Origin: Onchidella celtica
Lineage: Eukaryota > Mollusca > Gastropoda > Systellommatophora > Onchidiidae
Direction of reading: 5' to 3'
DNA length: 64,000 bases
Assembly (NCBI GenBank): GCA_963931925.1
Contig: OZ007570.1
Coordinates: 33,789,584-33,853,583, forward strand
Position 1 is the stretch's first letter. Each line of letters begins with the position of its first letter. Under the pieces are notes generated by a model, which was not told where the DNA came from, did no database searches, and saw only the letters and a program-made list of their open reading frames with translations. Shown here one piece after another: positions 11,821 to 24,055 of the stretch. The translations under genes and the position numbers were made by a program.

Positions 11821-11920
11821 AAGAGAGAGAGAGAGAGAGAGAGAAAGAGGGACATAGAGAGAAAAAAGTAGACAGAGAGAGGGCAGGAGGGCAGGAGAAA
11901 GAGAGAAAGGGGGGGGGGGA
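11742..11920. repeat. (GA)n tract
   Basis: A near-perfect GA run of about 65 bp and then a looser purine tract ending in G9. Confidence 0.95.
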
Positions 11921-12264
11921 TTTTTTAATGAGGTAAAATCGAAACTGGAAGACCCATTTGATCCAGATTTGCCAATAAGAGTTTTAACTTCCGGCGTTAG
12001 CTCAGTGGACACGTCATGTCAGAGCGAATGGAAATGGCGCCAAAATTATCGCGTATCATGTCGCAGAATGGCCGAGGTCACTGAAACGATTGGTTCAGTA
12101 TTGTTCATTTCGGCGTACGTCAAGCTGAATCTCTGAGGTAAATTCCCACACTTGAGTTTCGCTTCCATTCATGACTTAACCAACGCGACGGTCTCTGCTT
12201 CCTTCCTTTCCTTTCAAGGGGCATTTGATATTAATCTTTGCTTCTATCACTCATTGAAGACTTT

Positions 12265-12632
<368 letters not shown>

Positions 12633-12989
12633 GTCGGACTATGAGTGATCCTGATCTGTGTAATTTATTTATTGGAAAAATACACTGACAAATTCGATGA
12701 ATTTGATGAAGCGTTAGTTATTCTGAGAACAATTCTTGATGTATTGTAACAGATACTGTTCGTTCATAGCTTTTAAACGTGTTATGATCTGAGGAATGTG
12801 GCTGTAGCATCCCATAATATTGTTTTAATCATTTTGTCACTTACTGCAAAGTTTTATGGAGGATATTAACCACTCGAGCAGGCAAAAATAAAGAGAAGGG
12901 ATTGACGCGTTCATTCACCTCCACCATTATACAGTAGTATAAATCTTTAATATGGTGCTTTGTTGGCGTTCTTACAAAATGAATACACA

Positions 12990-13165
12990 CTGTATGCAGG
13001 CGGTTGGTGAGAGCTCCTGGTAGAGTCTGCTTCTGTCCTTTCATTCTGCTATATTCTGTCTGCTGTTTTGCTTCTTTCTAGCACAATGTGACCGTTATCG
13101 TCTCGACGTGCTTGCACCAAACTCAAACTTAACTCAAACGCATTGTCTTCTCACTTCTGAGATTC
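12990..13165 (+). repeat. Dispersed repeat with TAGCACAATGTGACCG motif
   Basis: TTTCTAGCACAATGTGACCG, TTATCGTCTCGACGTGCT and CAAACTCAAACTTAACTC match the copies at about 20-200 (+), 55,600-55,760 (+) and the inverse copies at 15,335-15,420 and 16,575-16,640. It is non-coding, with the polarity of a retroposon, but neither end is defined. Confidence 0.6.
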
Positions 13166-13904
13166 ATGAACTTACTTAAATTATGTTGCTATTTTACCAT
13201 ATTGACATACCCTGCTGGTCTTTTTTGCCCCTATGTGGCTTTTGAAATAGAATAATTTTTTTTTTTCACTCTAGGCGTAGAGTGCAAGTCTTTTCAGCAC
13301 CAGTGATTTCTGTAATGGAAACTAAATTGTCATGCGCTGTCACGAAGCATGTTTGTGTATTGATATGCAAATAAACGTCTACCATGACGTGGGCGCGAAC
13401 GTCCTCGGCAAGTACATGAAATTTCTGGGAAAACGTCCAGATGTAAGGAGAAATTACAAGTAAAAAAGCAGCATTGTTTATGTCATTTGAACCAGAATCT
13501 ACGGATCGGGTTAAGGAGAAATTGTCAATGACCGTGCCAATCCCGCCAAATCAGATCTACGGGGTAACTGTTTAATACACTGATAAATATTATAACAGGA
13601 GAGTTTGTTCTCCCATTGGCTTTCAGGAGAACTTCAGTGTTAAGATGGACAAAAAAATCCATTCACGACGAAGGAAACCCACAGGCTTTCGGTATTGTCC
13701 CATTTCTTTGAAGTCTTTTCCCTCCAAGTCTCAACACGTTGTCTATCGGAAATTCCAGCACGTTGTAATGTATGTCCGGACTTGACTGTGGTGAATTCAG
13801 TAGGGGAAATCTGTCAGTTATGGAAAATCCGTAGTTTTTAGCTTCTGTGTTTTTGTTTTCTGTCTTTCCATCTTTCTTGTTTATGGGTGCATGGGCGTAC
13901 ACAA

Positions 13905-14061
13905 TAGGCAGAGAGAGAGAGAGAGGGGGGGGCGATTTGGGGGAGGGGGCAGAGAGAGAGAGAGTTAAGGAAGGAAACGGGGAGAGAAAGGAGAGAGAGA
14001 TGGATAGAGAAGGAGAGAGACAGAGACTAACACCAGCAGAGAGAGAGGGCGATGGAGAGAG

Positions 14062-14105
<44 letters not shown>
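13905..14105. repeat. GA-rich tract
   Basis: GAGA blocks with two short G-runs; a perfect (GA)n run closes it at about 14,071-14,105. Confidence 0.93.
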
Positions 14106-14107
<2 letters not shown>

Positions 14108-17100
14108 GGAATTCCAGCCATGACCTCAGACATTATAATGAGACACTTGAATCTGTCTTAGCTTCATCTTACTTTCTCTAATAAAAAAGTTTATGAAAAT
14201 TTATGATAAATTATAAAAGTTGTGTGTGTGTGTGTGTGGGGGGGGGGGTGTTCTCCTACAAAAAATATTCCCAAGTGTTTTTAATGGAATCCCCACCCCA
14301 AAGAACAACTTATATACCCCATTCCCTCTCCTTAAAAAAGAAAGAATCTCTTTGTCGAAAAATGTTAAGTATTCTATATTTACCGATGGGGATTACATTG
14401 CTTAACACCCCACAAATAAACTTCTGACGTATTACTTCCCGCTTGCCGCCATTCGGCAGTAACACAACGAAACACAACATGGTGCTGAAAAAAACAAACG
14501 AAGACTTTAGACTACACAGTGTTTCGTCATTGCACGGCAAGACTGCACAAAAAAATTCCGGTCTACGTATGAAAGTGCAAGGTCCGTGTTACCGGTCGCT
14601 AGCAAAATACATGAGGACTCTCAAATAATAACTTGTGTGGTCGATGGCGTGGTGGGAACTCGGTTTACACTTTAAACCTATCTTTAATCATTCACTATTA
14701 GACTTAGGTAACTTGAAGGCTATATTCTCACCTTTTGGAAAAACAGAAATGACTGATCGTATTGTCATTAAATTACTGGAGACGAAAAGCAACGGAATAA
14801 ACCAGGTTTGAAATTGTCATATAATTAGACATAAAACAAAATATCGCCGGGGATTTCCTTCCCAACATCTTACGAATCCAGTTCTCCGCTAAACACCACC
14901 GTTTGGTGTCTTAAGTGGGACAGTCTTTTCTGCGACGAAACAAAAAAATAATCCAATTTTACTGGAAAGATTAAAAAAAAGTGATCCAGATCCTTTAGTG
15001 CCTCTACACAATAGAAGAAAATATAAAAGTGAACATTTTGTTTTTCCGAACAGAAAACTTGACTGTTTTCATAGCATATCAGTTAGGTGTGAGAAATGAA
15101 GACGAGTGCAGCCACGTTCAGCAATGAAACGAAAATTCCTTGAAAATTGCCCTGTTGCAATTTGCCGCACGTTTATTTACTGCAGATCACGCGTACAACA
15201 TTATTTCTGAATTTCATGGAAAAACCGCCATGTCCAAGTATCGTATTTTAGGGGGGGGGGGGGGGGGGGAATCACATCTTCCTTGTAGATTGTGTAGCAA
15301 TTTAAACATTGGGTTTTCCCCGACACACCTATGTTTAGGTAGGAGTTTAGAGTTTGAGTTGAGTTTGGGTAATACGGCATGTCGAGGCGATAACAGCCAC
15401 TCTGCCCTTTTCACTGTCTATTTGGATACTTTATAATTATATGTTTGGTCTTCAGAGCTTCATCAGTTCAAATTTCACAAATAGAATTTAAAAAACTCCG
15501 CACAGACTTTATTACACTGGCAAATTCTCAGAAATTGTTTTGTATAGATCTGTAAAGAATTTTGTAAATATTATGCACAAAATTTTTTTAAGTGGAAGCG
15601 GGCACACCAGTGTTTTACCAGTACAACAAGAAAGAGATATTATTATTATTACCTCAGTTAACTTTGATCTGCACAGAACAGAAACCAAAAGGGCTGAGCG
15701 TCGCTGTCTTTAAGTTAGACCTAGCTAATACATTGTGTACATAATCACTAGGTATTTCTATGAATTAGTCACCTCAAGTACCGTTTCGATGACGTAACTG
15801 GGGACTGATTAAAGAAGAATATTATTCGCTTTCCATTATTTTGAAATATCTTATAAACGCAACATGCGTTCTCGCAAGTTCTCTGGGTTCCCCCCCCCCC
15901 CCGCCCACACACACACACACACTTTTCTTCCAAACCCCATTTATTTCACATCGTGACTGACACAGAGAAATGAAATATAAAGCTCGTACATACTTCATTT
16001 CATTGTGAGCTCCTTTGAATTACATGAAAGACTTGTGTTTTCTTTGTTAATAAAGGAAAGCAAACTACAATATCTTTCCAAACAATTTTTTATTACGACA
16101 GATTCGATACATTCATTTCATCGGATACAATAGATCTGAGAATTGTGTTTCAAACAATTTCGAAATCGATCCAGAGGCAAAAACTGGTATGTGTCGGTTC
16201 TTCTGATCTATCAAAATAGCAGGCTAACAATGCAATAAAAATGAAAGATAACCTAGCTTTAAGGGGTGATAATTCGCAGGTGTGAAACACACAAAAAAAG
16301 TGCCTTCAGAGTTTTATTCGTTAAGTCTAGCGGTATGTACGTGCCAATGAGCAGATTAGGTGTCTGGCGTACGTGCGAGTAGTGCATTATTGTATTTGAC
16401 CTAAACCGTCTGGGCCCTAGCTTTCTACTTTAAAGGAATGCGTTATTGCATTACATTTCGGGAGTTGGGGCAATTATCGTGCGCATACAGAAAGGCCATA
16501 TGAACAGATAGACATGATATGGGCTGACAGATATAGATCTAGTGATAGGTACTGACACACATAGAAGGACTGTCGGCTGTGAGTTTGAGTTCGGGTTTTA
16601 CGGCATGTGCCTACGCTTTTCATGTATGGTAATGAATAAAAATGTTTGGGTTGTTGTCTTTTTTTTGCCCTGCAAATTGAGTTGCTGGATGACATAAACG
16701 TCATGTTTCTACTGAGATACTCGTAACAAAATGCCACTTAACAAAAAATACTAAAATCTTAGGTTGAGGCCAGGCTTGGAAAGTATACATGTTTGGTGGT
16801 TGAGGGGTGGGGCTGGGGAGTGAATACTTTCCAAAATCGAACATACGTACTTTTTGGATGACGTCGTACTCTAGTCAGACAAGAAAGACAGGGAAAGATA
16901 AGACGAAGATAAGACAAAGGAAGACAAATCTGCAGGCTTAAGACACGATATTTTAGAAAAAAAAATTGAAAATAGGAATCTATGGGGACTCAGACATGTC
17001 TCCTTTTTGTTTTTCTTTTTTTGTCTAATTCTTTTGGAATTTATTGCATAGTTTTTCATCTGTTGTTTGTTTCCACGCAGGGCTTTGCAACTTACAACTT

Positions 17101-17814
17101 TTGCCACGGTACAACTTAAGTTTAAACTTAAAGACACGAGTCAGGTTGCATTCAGAAGTGACTCTGCATACGGCACCGTTTCTAAACAAAGGCTGACTTC
17201 GATTTGCGACTCGATCCGGCCAAAATAATGCAGTTTATAGGTTCCGTGTGCAGGGAAGCGGTGTATAGGTCCCGTTTGATGGACAGCGGCTATGATATTG
17301 TGACAAGTTTATGCCTTTCTCCGGCCATGTAATGTCCACAGGGGGTGTCCAAGATCATGCCAAGAGGTCAAGTAATGGTCACAGTGTAATTGACCTGTGC
17401 TCCATGTCCACTCCTGTCCAGTTTTTATGATGCATATTCTGATGGCGGAGTACAATATTTGTCATAACGTCGAGTGTTGGGTGTAGAAACATCGTAACTG
17501 CAGAAAGCATAATATTATCACTATCGTGTTGGCCGAATACAGCTTTCCCTAAAATTATAGTTACACATTGGGCTACTTGTCAGGAGAAGGAAAAAACTGC
17601 TGTATTTTAGCCCGAAAAACTGGTCTAGTTCCTATGAATTTTTGGAAGTTGCCTATTCGACTATTTATTCGGCTTAGGAGATTGTACCCAAGATCATTTG
17701 ATGAGTCTTTGAATGCAGTTGAATGTGAAAGTGATTATTCCAATTTTTAAACTAGGCCTACTACAGTTTGAAGGAAAGATGACGATTTAGAATAAAAGAA
17801 TAAAATAGAACTGG
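14106..17814. other. No gene seen apart from two repeat fragments
   Basis: Mostly unique AT-rich DNA. It contains a GT run and G9 at 14,219-14,249, a G19 run at 15,251-15,269, a C12-13 run then CA run at 15,890-15,922, and inverse copies of the TAGCACAATGTG family at 15,335 and about 16,580. Confidence 0.6.
15335..15420 (-). repeat. Dispersed repeat, inverse copy of TAGCACAATGTG family
   Basis: GAGTTTGAGTTGAGTTTGGG, TACGGCATGTCGAGGCGATA and ACAGCCAC are the inverse of the 12,990 copy. A shorter related piece, GAGTTTGAGTTCGGGTTTTA followed by CGGCATGTGCC, lies at about 16,580. Confidence 0.5.
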
Positions 17815-18029
17815 GAAAACGAGAGAGAATGAGAGAGAAATAGAGCATGAGAGAAAAAGAACGAAAGAGAGTGAGGGTATGGGAGAGAGAACGAGAGAGA
17901 GGGAGAGAGAGAGAAAGAGAGCGACAGAGGGATGCGAAAGGGAGAACGAGAGAGGTGTGAAAGGGAGAGAGATAGAGAACGAGAGAATTTTAAAAGGGAG
18001 ACAAACAGGCAGACAAACAAACAGACAGC

Positions 18030-18062
<33 letters not shown>
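17815..18062. repeat. GA-rich tract
   Basis: Purine-rich GAGA/GAAC sequence ending in (GA)n at 18,036-18,062, followed directly by the retroposon 3'-end motif at 18,068. Confidence 0.93.
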
Positions 18063-18067
18063 TTATT

Positions 18068-18160
18068 ACCATTTCATTGTAAAGCACTTTGGATACACCA
18101 TATGAAGACAAAAAAAGTCGTGTGCTTTATAAAATGTTCTCCATTAATATTTTTATATCT
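18068..18160 (+). repeat. 3'-end repeat with GTAAAGCACTTTG motif
   Basis: CATTGTAAAGCACTTTGGAT and later GTGCTTTATAAAATG form a short inverted pair (AAAGCAC/GTGCTTT). This arrangement is common at the 3' ends of widespread animal retroposons, where it is written TGTAAAGCGCTTTG...AAGCGCTATATAAAT. A decayed inverse relative is at 22,398-22,475. Confidence 0.5.
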
Positions 18161-18924
18161 CCAACGAAAAGGTTTGTTGTGGTTAATTAACCAAACCTAA
18201 TCCTAGTTCTAATCTACAAACTTTCAACAACAACAACAACAACAACAAAAAAACAACAACTGTGCAAATAAAACCTAATTTGGCCACCTGGTGCAAATAG
18301 TCAACCCTAATAATTAAGTGTAAACCCATCTGTGTCAGCGTGTGCATGAGCGTTCGTGTGTTGTAAAATATTGTAAGTTGAACTATCAGCCCCAGTCCTG
18401 TACAAAACTAAGGCTATGAACTGTTTCCACTGTCCTGTCCTATCAGACAAAGCATCTTAGTCACAAGCCCCCATTGTTATTAATGGGTTATTCACAACAT
18501 CACAATAGAACACACACAGTCATCATTAATAACAAAGTATAAACGTGTCCTTCACACAGATGTTATCTATATGAAAATCAACATGGTTCTCACGATCTAG
18601 ACTACCACTGAGGCACTGTATTCAAATATTACAAGTTTCTTCTGTACAATGTAACTCTGCTGTGTTGCTGAAAAAGACCGAATCACCAAATAGTTTAATT
18701 TCACTTTTTAACATCCATTTACAGACCTAAAGTTGCTTTCGTTCCGCATGTTTTCTCATTTTGTACAATTAATAATTTGATTTGTCATCACGAAATGATA
18801 GGGGGGGGGGGGGGGGGAGGAGAGAGAGAAACGCCAAATTGGTTCTTGCATATTGTAAAGTTTTGGTTTTCGCATATACCGTCTATTTTCTTATTTTCTT
18901 AAAACGACAGTGTTATTGTTTTTC

Positions 18925-18932
18925 TTCTCTCT

Positions 18933-18964
<32 letters not shown>

Positions 18965-18992
18965 TTCTTTCTCTCTCTCTCTCTCTCTTTCG
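18925..18992. repeat. (CT)n tract
   Basis: CTCTCT with TTTCTTTCT interruptions, about 110 bp downstream of a 17-nt G-run at 18,801-18,817. Confidence 0.93.
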
Positions 18993-19112
18993 CCTCGACT
19001 CCTTTGTTCGTGTAACTATGCGTTTCCGACTGCATAGTTCTCCACGAGAAAAGTCCCCCTAACTGGTCCTTTGGGGATTTCTTCATCTATGAGACACACT
19101 GTGGATTAAGGC

Positions 19113-19441
19113 TGTTGTTAATAACTACGCACCCCAAGTATTTTGCACTAGGGGCGCGCACGTATACGTACCTATCCCTAACCCTGTCATTATCCTCAAC
19201 CCTAAATCTTATCGAATCCCTATCCCGGCCCCCCCCCCCCCTTTCAACCCAAAGACAAGAGGAACCCCCCCCCCCCCAAAAAAAAATCAGAAAGAATAAT
19301 TAATTAAGGCCGTTGTAAGGAGTATTTCGGGAGGAGCCCTCGAGCTCGTGAGTCACAAAAGGCTTTAAAATACGTACCCCCAGTGCAAAAAAATAACAAA
19401 CAAACAAACAAACTTGGGGGACTTACGTACTTGTAACAACA
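19113..19441 (-). mobile_element. MITE-like element, TGTTGTTA family, copy B
   Basis: A 329-bp inverse copy of the element at 2,319-2,647. It begins TGTTGTTAATAACTACG and ends CGTACTTGTAACAACA. The two G-runs of copy A appear here as C-runs of 13. Interior landmarks such as AGAATAATTAATTAAGGC and CACAAAAGGCTTTAAAATA are conserved. Confidence 0.75.
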
Positions 19442-19756
19442 TTCGTGGATTACTCGTGTTGACTATAAATTCTTTCATAACGATTGATTTCCTATGCAAA
19501 CGTTCAGTTAAGGATTGCCATTCAAATTTTGATGAATCACACTGTTTATCTATGTTAGAAGACTGTTTTTATACACGAAAAAGGTTAACTATGACAAACC
19601 CATCTTTTATTGTACAATAAACAACAACAAAAGCTGCCGTCGTTGATACTCTGACAAATCTCACCTTTCTGAACTATTGTTTTCGCACATATATTTATGT
19701 TTAACTTAGATCCAATGAGATCAACCAGCTGGCCAGTGGGCGGGGTCTCAGCCTTG

Positions 19757-19995
19757 GCGTTCACCAGCCAATTTTTGATCGACAGACCAATTGGATGGTG
19801 ACGTCACGACATCAAGTTTCAGTGACGCCCGCATACCAGCGGACTAGTTAATTTATTCCCATTGCAACTCGGTGCTTTGACGTCACAATCCAATAAGTCA
19901 ACTAATCAAAATTGATTGGTGCTCGCTTAGGCTCATAATAGTTAAAGGTCGTGACATCACCATCAAATTAGCTTCCCGATCAAAAGCTGCTTGTG
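19757..19995. repeat. TGACGTCA-family repeat, MITE-like copy
   Basis: The left arm TTTTTGATCGACAGACCAAT followed by GGATGGTGACGTCACGAC is an imperfect inverted copy of the right arm GTCGTGACATCACCATCAAA followed by TTAGCTTCCCGATCAAAAG. The element is about 240 bp, AT-poor at the ends, and has no frame. It defines the parent sequence of the minisatellite at 61,275-62,194. Confidence 0.65.
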
Positions 19996-22397
19996 TGGGT
20001 CATCTAGGGTTTAGCTAACTTAGCTAATGACTGCTGTTGGTATGGCAACTTTATTTCTTGCTTGATCTACCTCCATTTTCTGAACAACTGGAGATCTTTT
20101 AGTATTTAGAAGAGGTATAACAAATACATACTTTAATACTTGTTTAAAATGCTTTGCGGGATTTATCAAGCTGTTTCACGGTTCCTGTTTATTCTAACTC
20201 CTTATCACAATACTAAAGCCGTAAACGTTTAACGTCGTATTTCTCAGTTGTGCAATAAGTAGGGTTGGAACAGACAAGAACAAAACGCCCCAATATCCTG
20301 ACAAAACCATCTCATAGCGCCGTCCATGAGACAGACAGAACACAGGTATGCTAGGAATGCTGCATACAACACAACAGCAGCTGCACGTGAATGGCGAGTG
20401 ATGGGGGGGGGGGGGGGGAGGGACCTCTCTTTCACGTGCCGATAATCGATAGCCCGGCTATACTCATCAACGGTTTTGCTGACGTTAGCTAAATGGCTGG
20501 GTGATTACTGGGGATGACACGAATCCAACAATGGAGGAAGGAGTGGATAGAAGGTATCGATATGATTGACATATTAAGTTGTGGAAAGATTACCCGTAGC
20601 TCGACATCCGACACATCGACAGCTAAGTCAAAATATGGCAACAAGAAAAAGTTATGTGTTGCAAAGCCTCGAGTAAGAAATAATTCAGAAACGATACAAT
20701 ACAACCTAAAGGAAAAAGTAAAGACATCAAGGTTTTCGTTCAATAGAACTTCTCCTGCTTCTTTAAAAAAAAAATTCATTAGGCTTTACATCTTAGAATG
20801 TTCCCCACAGACCAAATAACTCGAGGAGGGGTGGGGGGGGGGGGAGGTGAGAATATGAGAAAGGCGTAGGACAATAATAATTATAATACGACACAATCAT
20901 GAGCCGCCGTGGAAGGAAAATCCTAGCTCGTCTCTAAATGGAGTTTCGTTACGCATCCCTTTGGGAAAATCTAAATATTATGGTTTAGAGATTGTGTTCC
21001 TCGGGTTAACCTTGAACGAAAAATATACTGATGTTGTCATTTGTAAATGTGCACATTTCTGTAAAATACGTGAGGGGGTGGAAGGTTCAAATAGTTTGTT
21101 ATATGCCGCACTCCCTTGTTTCGTTCTCCTACGAATTTCAGTTTATTTTGTGTGTGTTTGAATACAAAATGTATCCTTTCCGATGTGTTCACCAATCAAA
21201 TAGTCAGCCCCTCCTACTATTATCATTTTTTTTTCATACAATTAGAAAACAGTTTACAGAAAAATCTGCAACATTTGAAATGATTTCATTGGTTAATTGT
21301 GGTTGAAATCTCGCATATATTAGAAAGTGCAGGCAAAGTACCAGATATTCACAGTCGTTAAGTGGCGGCGGAATAGTGTGACACTTTTGTTTTTATAAGA
21401 TATCTTCAGTGGAGGGACGGCCTTTAAGAATGTTAGAGCTTTTGGGAAAATTAAAGGACAAAACATAATATTATAATGCCTTTCTGTTGTTTTTTTTTAG
21501 CCTTGTGATGGAGGTGCAGTAGTACGACAGTTTTGTTTTATAAAATAATACATGTATCTCCAGGGGAGATATTATACTGACTTTGTTCTTCCCAACATTT
21601 TTGACTTTAACTGTGGTTTTAGGACGTGACCACAAAAGATTTTAGACAAATGAAGACATACTTACATGTATTGTGTGTGGTACCTGGAGACAGGGATGGA
21701 AACGAATGAACAAAATTATTGTGTTTCTTAGATGTAAAAACCTCACAACTTTGGGATTTGGGCTCTTTGATATTTTACGGGAAAAGTCGGCAAAACGTAA
21801 AATATAGGTCACATTCACAGTTTTAACATCATCAATGTTTATAGCGTGAAATGTGTTCTATATTTCTCACTCGAGTATAAGTTCGCTGGACTAATACTTT
21901 CCACTGATCATTATAAAATGGGGATTGAGAAAACATATTTATTTTTATTCTCCCAAAGTTTCTTTTTTGGCACATTCGGCCTTTTTCCTTTACACTGTAA
22001 CAGCTCTGTCAGGAAAATGAGTCATTGCCGAGACAGATGAATAAGAAAGGAAAGACACAGAGGTGTGATGAGAGAGGTGGAGGAGAGAGGGATAGTTGAT
22101 TAATCCAGCCCAGAGTGTTGTTAGGGGTGGGGGTGTGGGGAGGGATTGGGGGCGGGGGGGGGGGGGGATTGAAAGAACGTAATGAGTGGAAGAGAGAGGG
22201 GACGATGGTGAGAACGAAAGATCTCCATTTTGCCTTTTTAGAAATATTTGGAAAGTTGATAAAATATCTCGTCTAAAGAGTGTTTATTGATACACGTTTA
22301 CAAGGAACAGATTTATTATACTTTTGGTCAAATAACATTAGAGACGAGCATTGCGAAGTTGTGAAAACTCAACCGCTATTATCTATCAGTTTTATCA
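19996..22397. other. No gene seen
   Basis: G-runs at 20,403-20,418, about 20,833 and 22,154-22,167. The 101-codon plus frame at 20,514-20,819 is rich in Lys and Ser but shows no domain, splice signals or homology that I recognise. Confidence 0.55.
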
Positions 22398-22475
22398 TTA
22401 TAATAATAATAATAATAATGTATAGCATTTATATAGCGCATATCCATTTAAAATGCTCTATGCGCTTTACAGAAA
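22398..22475 (-). repeat. 3'-end repeat with TATATAGCGC motif and ATA repeat
   Basis: A short (ATA)n run at about 22,399-22,419 is followed by GCATTTATATAGCGCATATC and CTCTATGCGCTTTACAG. This is the inverse form of the conserved retroposon 3' end described at 18,068, with the microsatellite as its tail. Confidence 0.55.
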
Positions 22476-23749
22476 CAACATGTCAACCTCAGAGCAGAAT
22501 GGTTCAACACTGGTATGCCACAATCACCAGAAATTGTATTCTAATTTTATAACAAAATATTGTAAAAGCCACAAAAACCCTGTGGGTTGCAGCAAGGCTT
22601 AAAGCCTATGCCTTCCCTTTTAGTTTGCTGTCGTTTGGGTGTTATAGGCGAGGCTTTGCTACACACAGCTTTTTCTTTCTTGCCAATTTTTCATTTCAAT
22701 TTTATAACAAGGTCAGTTTAAAAGTATATGCTTAAAGGGCAGTAACGTTCCCTGTCAGGTCTGTCTTGAGTCAGTCTTGAACTTCTATTGAATGAACTAC
22801 TAGACAGCTTTGTTCCCGTCTCACTAGTGGGCGAGGATCCGTTTAGCTCCAAAGTCCACAAAACCGAGGCAAAACAGATTCTGATTGAGTGCGCGATGAG
22901 CCTGAAAGTGCAAACAATTTTCAGATCTAGATGATGCACTTTCATACCGAGACAGTACAGTGTAGTTTTTTGTACCAGATATTCTGGAATTGGGTTGTGT
23001 GGAAAAAGTCGATGTTTTGCAAGTCCGCAGCGCTAGGTTGTGTTTCCGCCCCGCAGCGACACGGTGAGGTAAACAGTATAATTCAGCTTTGATGCTCGGC
23101 GCTCATCAATGTGTTGTCAACGTCTCCCTTGGCAACGTCCTAAACATTTCACTCTGGGGAAACTATTTCGATTTCTATGATAGTCACGAGAATCAGACAT
23201 ATCATCCTTTTTTTGTGTGTGTATGTCAATCAAAGCAAGTGTGTGTTTTTATTTTCACGTTTTTATAACCTAGAACAGTGTGTCTGAATTTCTGATTACA
23301 ATGCATTATTTTTTTCCCACCGAACCAGCTGGCATACAGGACCAGCCATAGCCCGCCCGTCAACTTTGTATAGATAGCAGCCAGTCATGTGTAGCTTTTT
23401 GTGTGTCTGTCGGTCTGTTTGTTTTGATTTGCTGATGTTATTGTTGTTGCTGTTGGATTGTTCATTTATTTTGAATGAGACTTAGACTATTAGTGAACAT
23501 GAGACAACACGCACACACTGATCCAATGTCTGCCAGACCTAAATGATGTTGTTGTTGCTGCCTTTCTTGCCTTGTCCATCACTACTACATGTACTAGCCT
23601 TTATTGGATACCGAGTCCGGACTGTTCATTGTCCTAGAAATTCAGAATGAGCACTCTAAATTTCTGCCAGAGTTGCACTATAAAACAAAACACTTGGAAA
23701 TCATCACCACTCACTAATTTCCACTAATTTACGTCCTTTCACCTTTCAC
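22476..23749. other. No gene seen
   Basis: Unique-looking sequence ending at the stop codon of the LINE fragment. Part of 23,700-23,749 is probably that LINE's 3' untranslated end. Confidence 0.5.
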
Positions 23750-23960
23750 CTAGGCCTTGTCCATCCACTGCAGGAAGTAGTCCTCCGACAATGACATCCA
23801 TTCCATTCTATCTGATGCCTTCTTCATCCATGTCGTTCCCCCTCTCTTTTAAATATCATCCTGCCATCTTCTTCCTGATCGTTCTCGTGTTCTTTTTCCT
23901 GTCCGTGGTTGCCATTCCGTGCAGTGTTTTGTCCATCTATTATCATTCATCCTTCCCACA
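23750..23960 (-). pseudogene. 3'-terminal fragment of a second LINE reverse transcriptase
   Basis: In the minus frame, the sequence around NDNRWTKHCTEWQPRTGKRT and then a WMKKASDRMEW segment matches the well-known C-terminal tail of many animal non-LTR reverse transcriptases (pattern RWTKR-TEWQPR-GKRSRGRQ-RW-DDI, then W-RKA-DR--W, then a final QW). The end of the tail, QWMDKA, is followed by TAG at 23,750-23,752. A TAA at 23,849-23,851 sits in frame inside it, so the copy is dead. Nothing of the endonuclease or catalytic reverse transcriptase survives here. The upstream side runs into the solo LTR that starts at 24,056. This tail differs from that of the 29.6-33.7 kb element, so it belongs to another LINE family. 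Confidence 0.72.
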
Positions 23961-24055
23961 TTTACATACTTAGCTTTCAGTACTTCAGGACATCCCAACC
24001 TCTCAACCCCCACATCGACCATAATATACACCTCCTTCCAAACAAACACACACAC

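Noticed and set aside
20514-20819. 101-codon plus-strand frame as a host gene
   Set aside because: Lys/Ser-rich but without domain, splice pattern or codon bias that I can support; both strands are open over the same interval.
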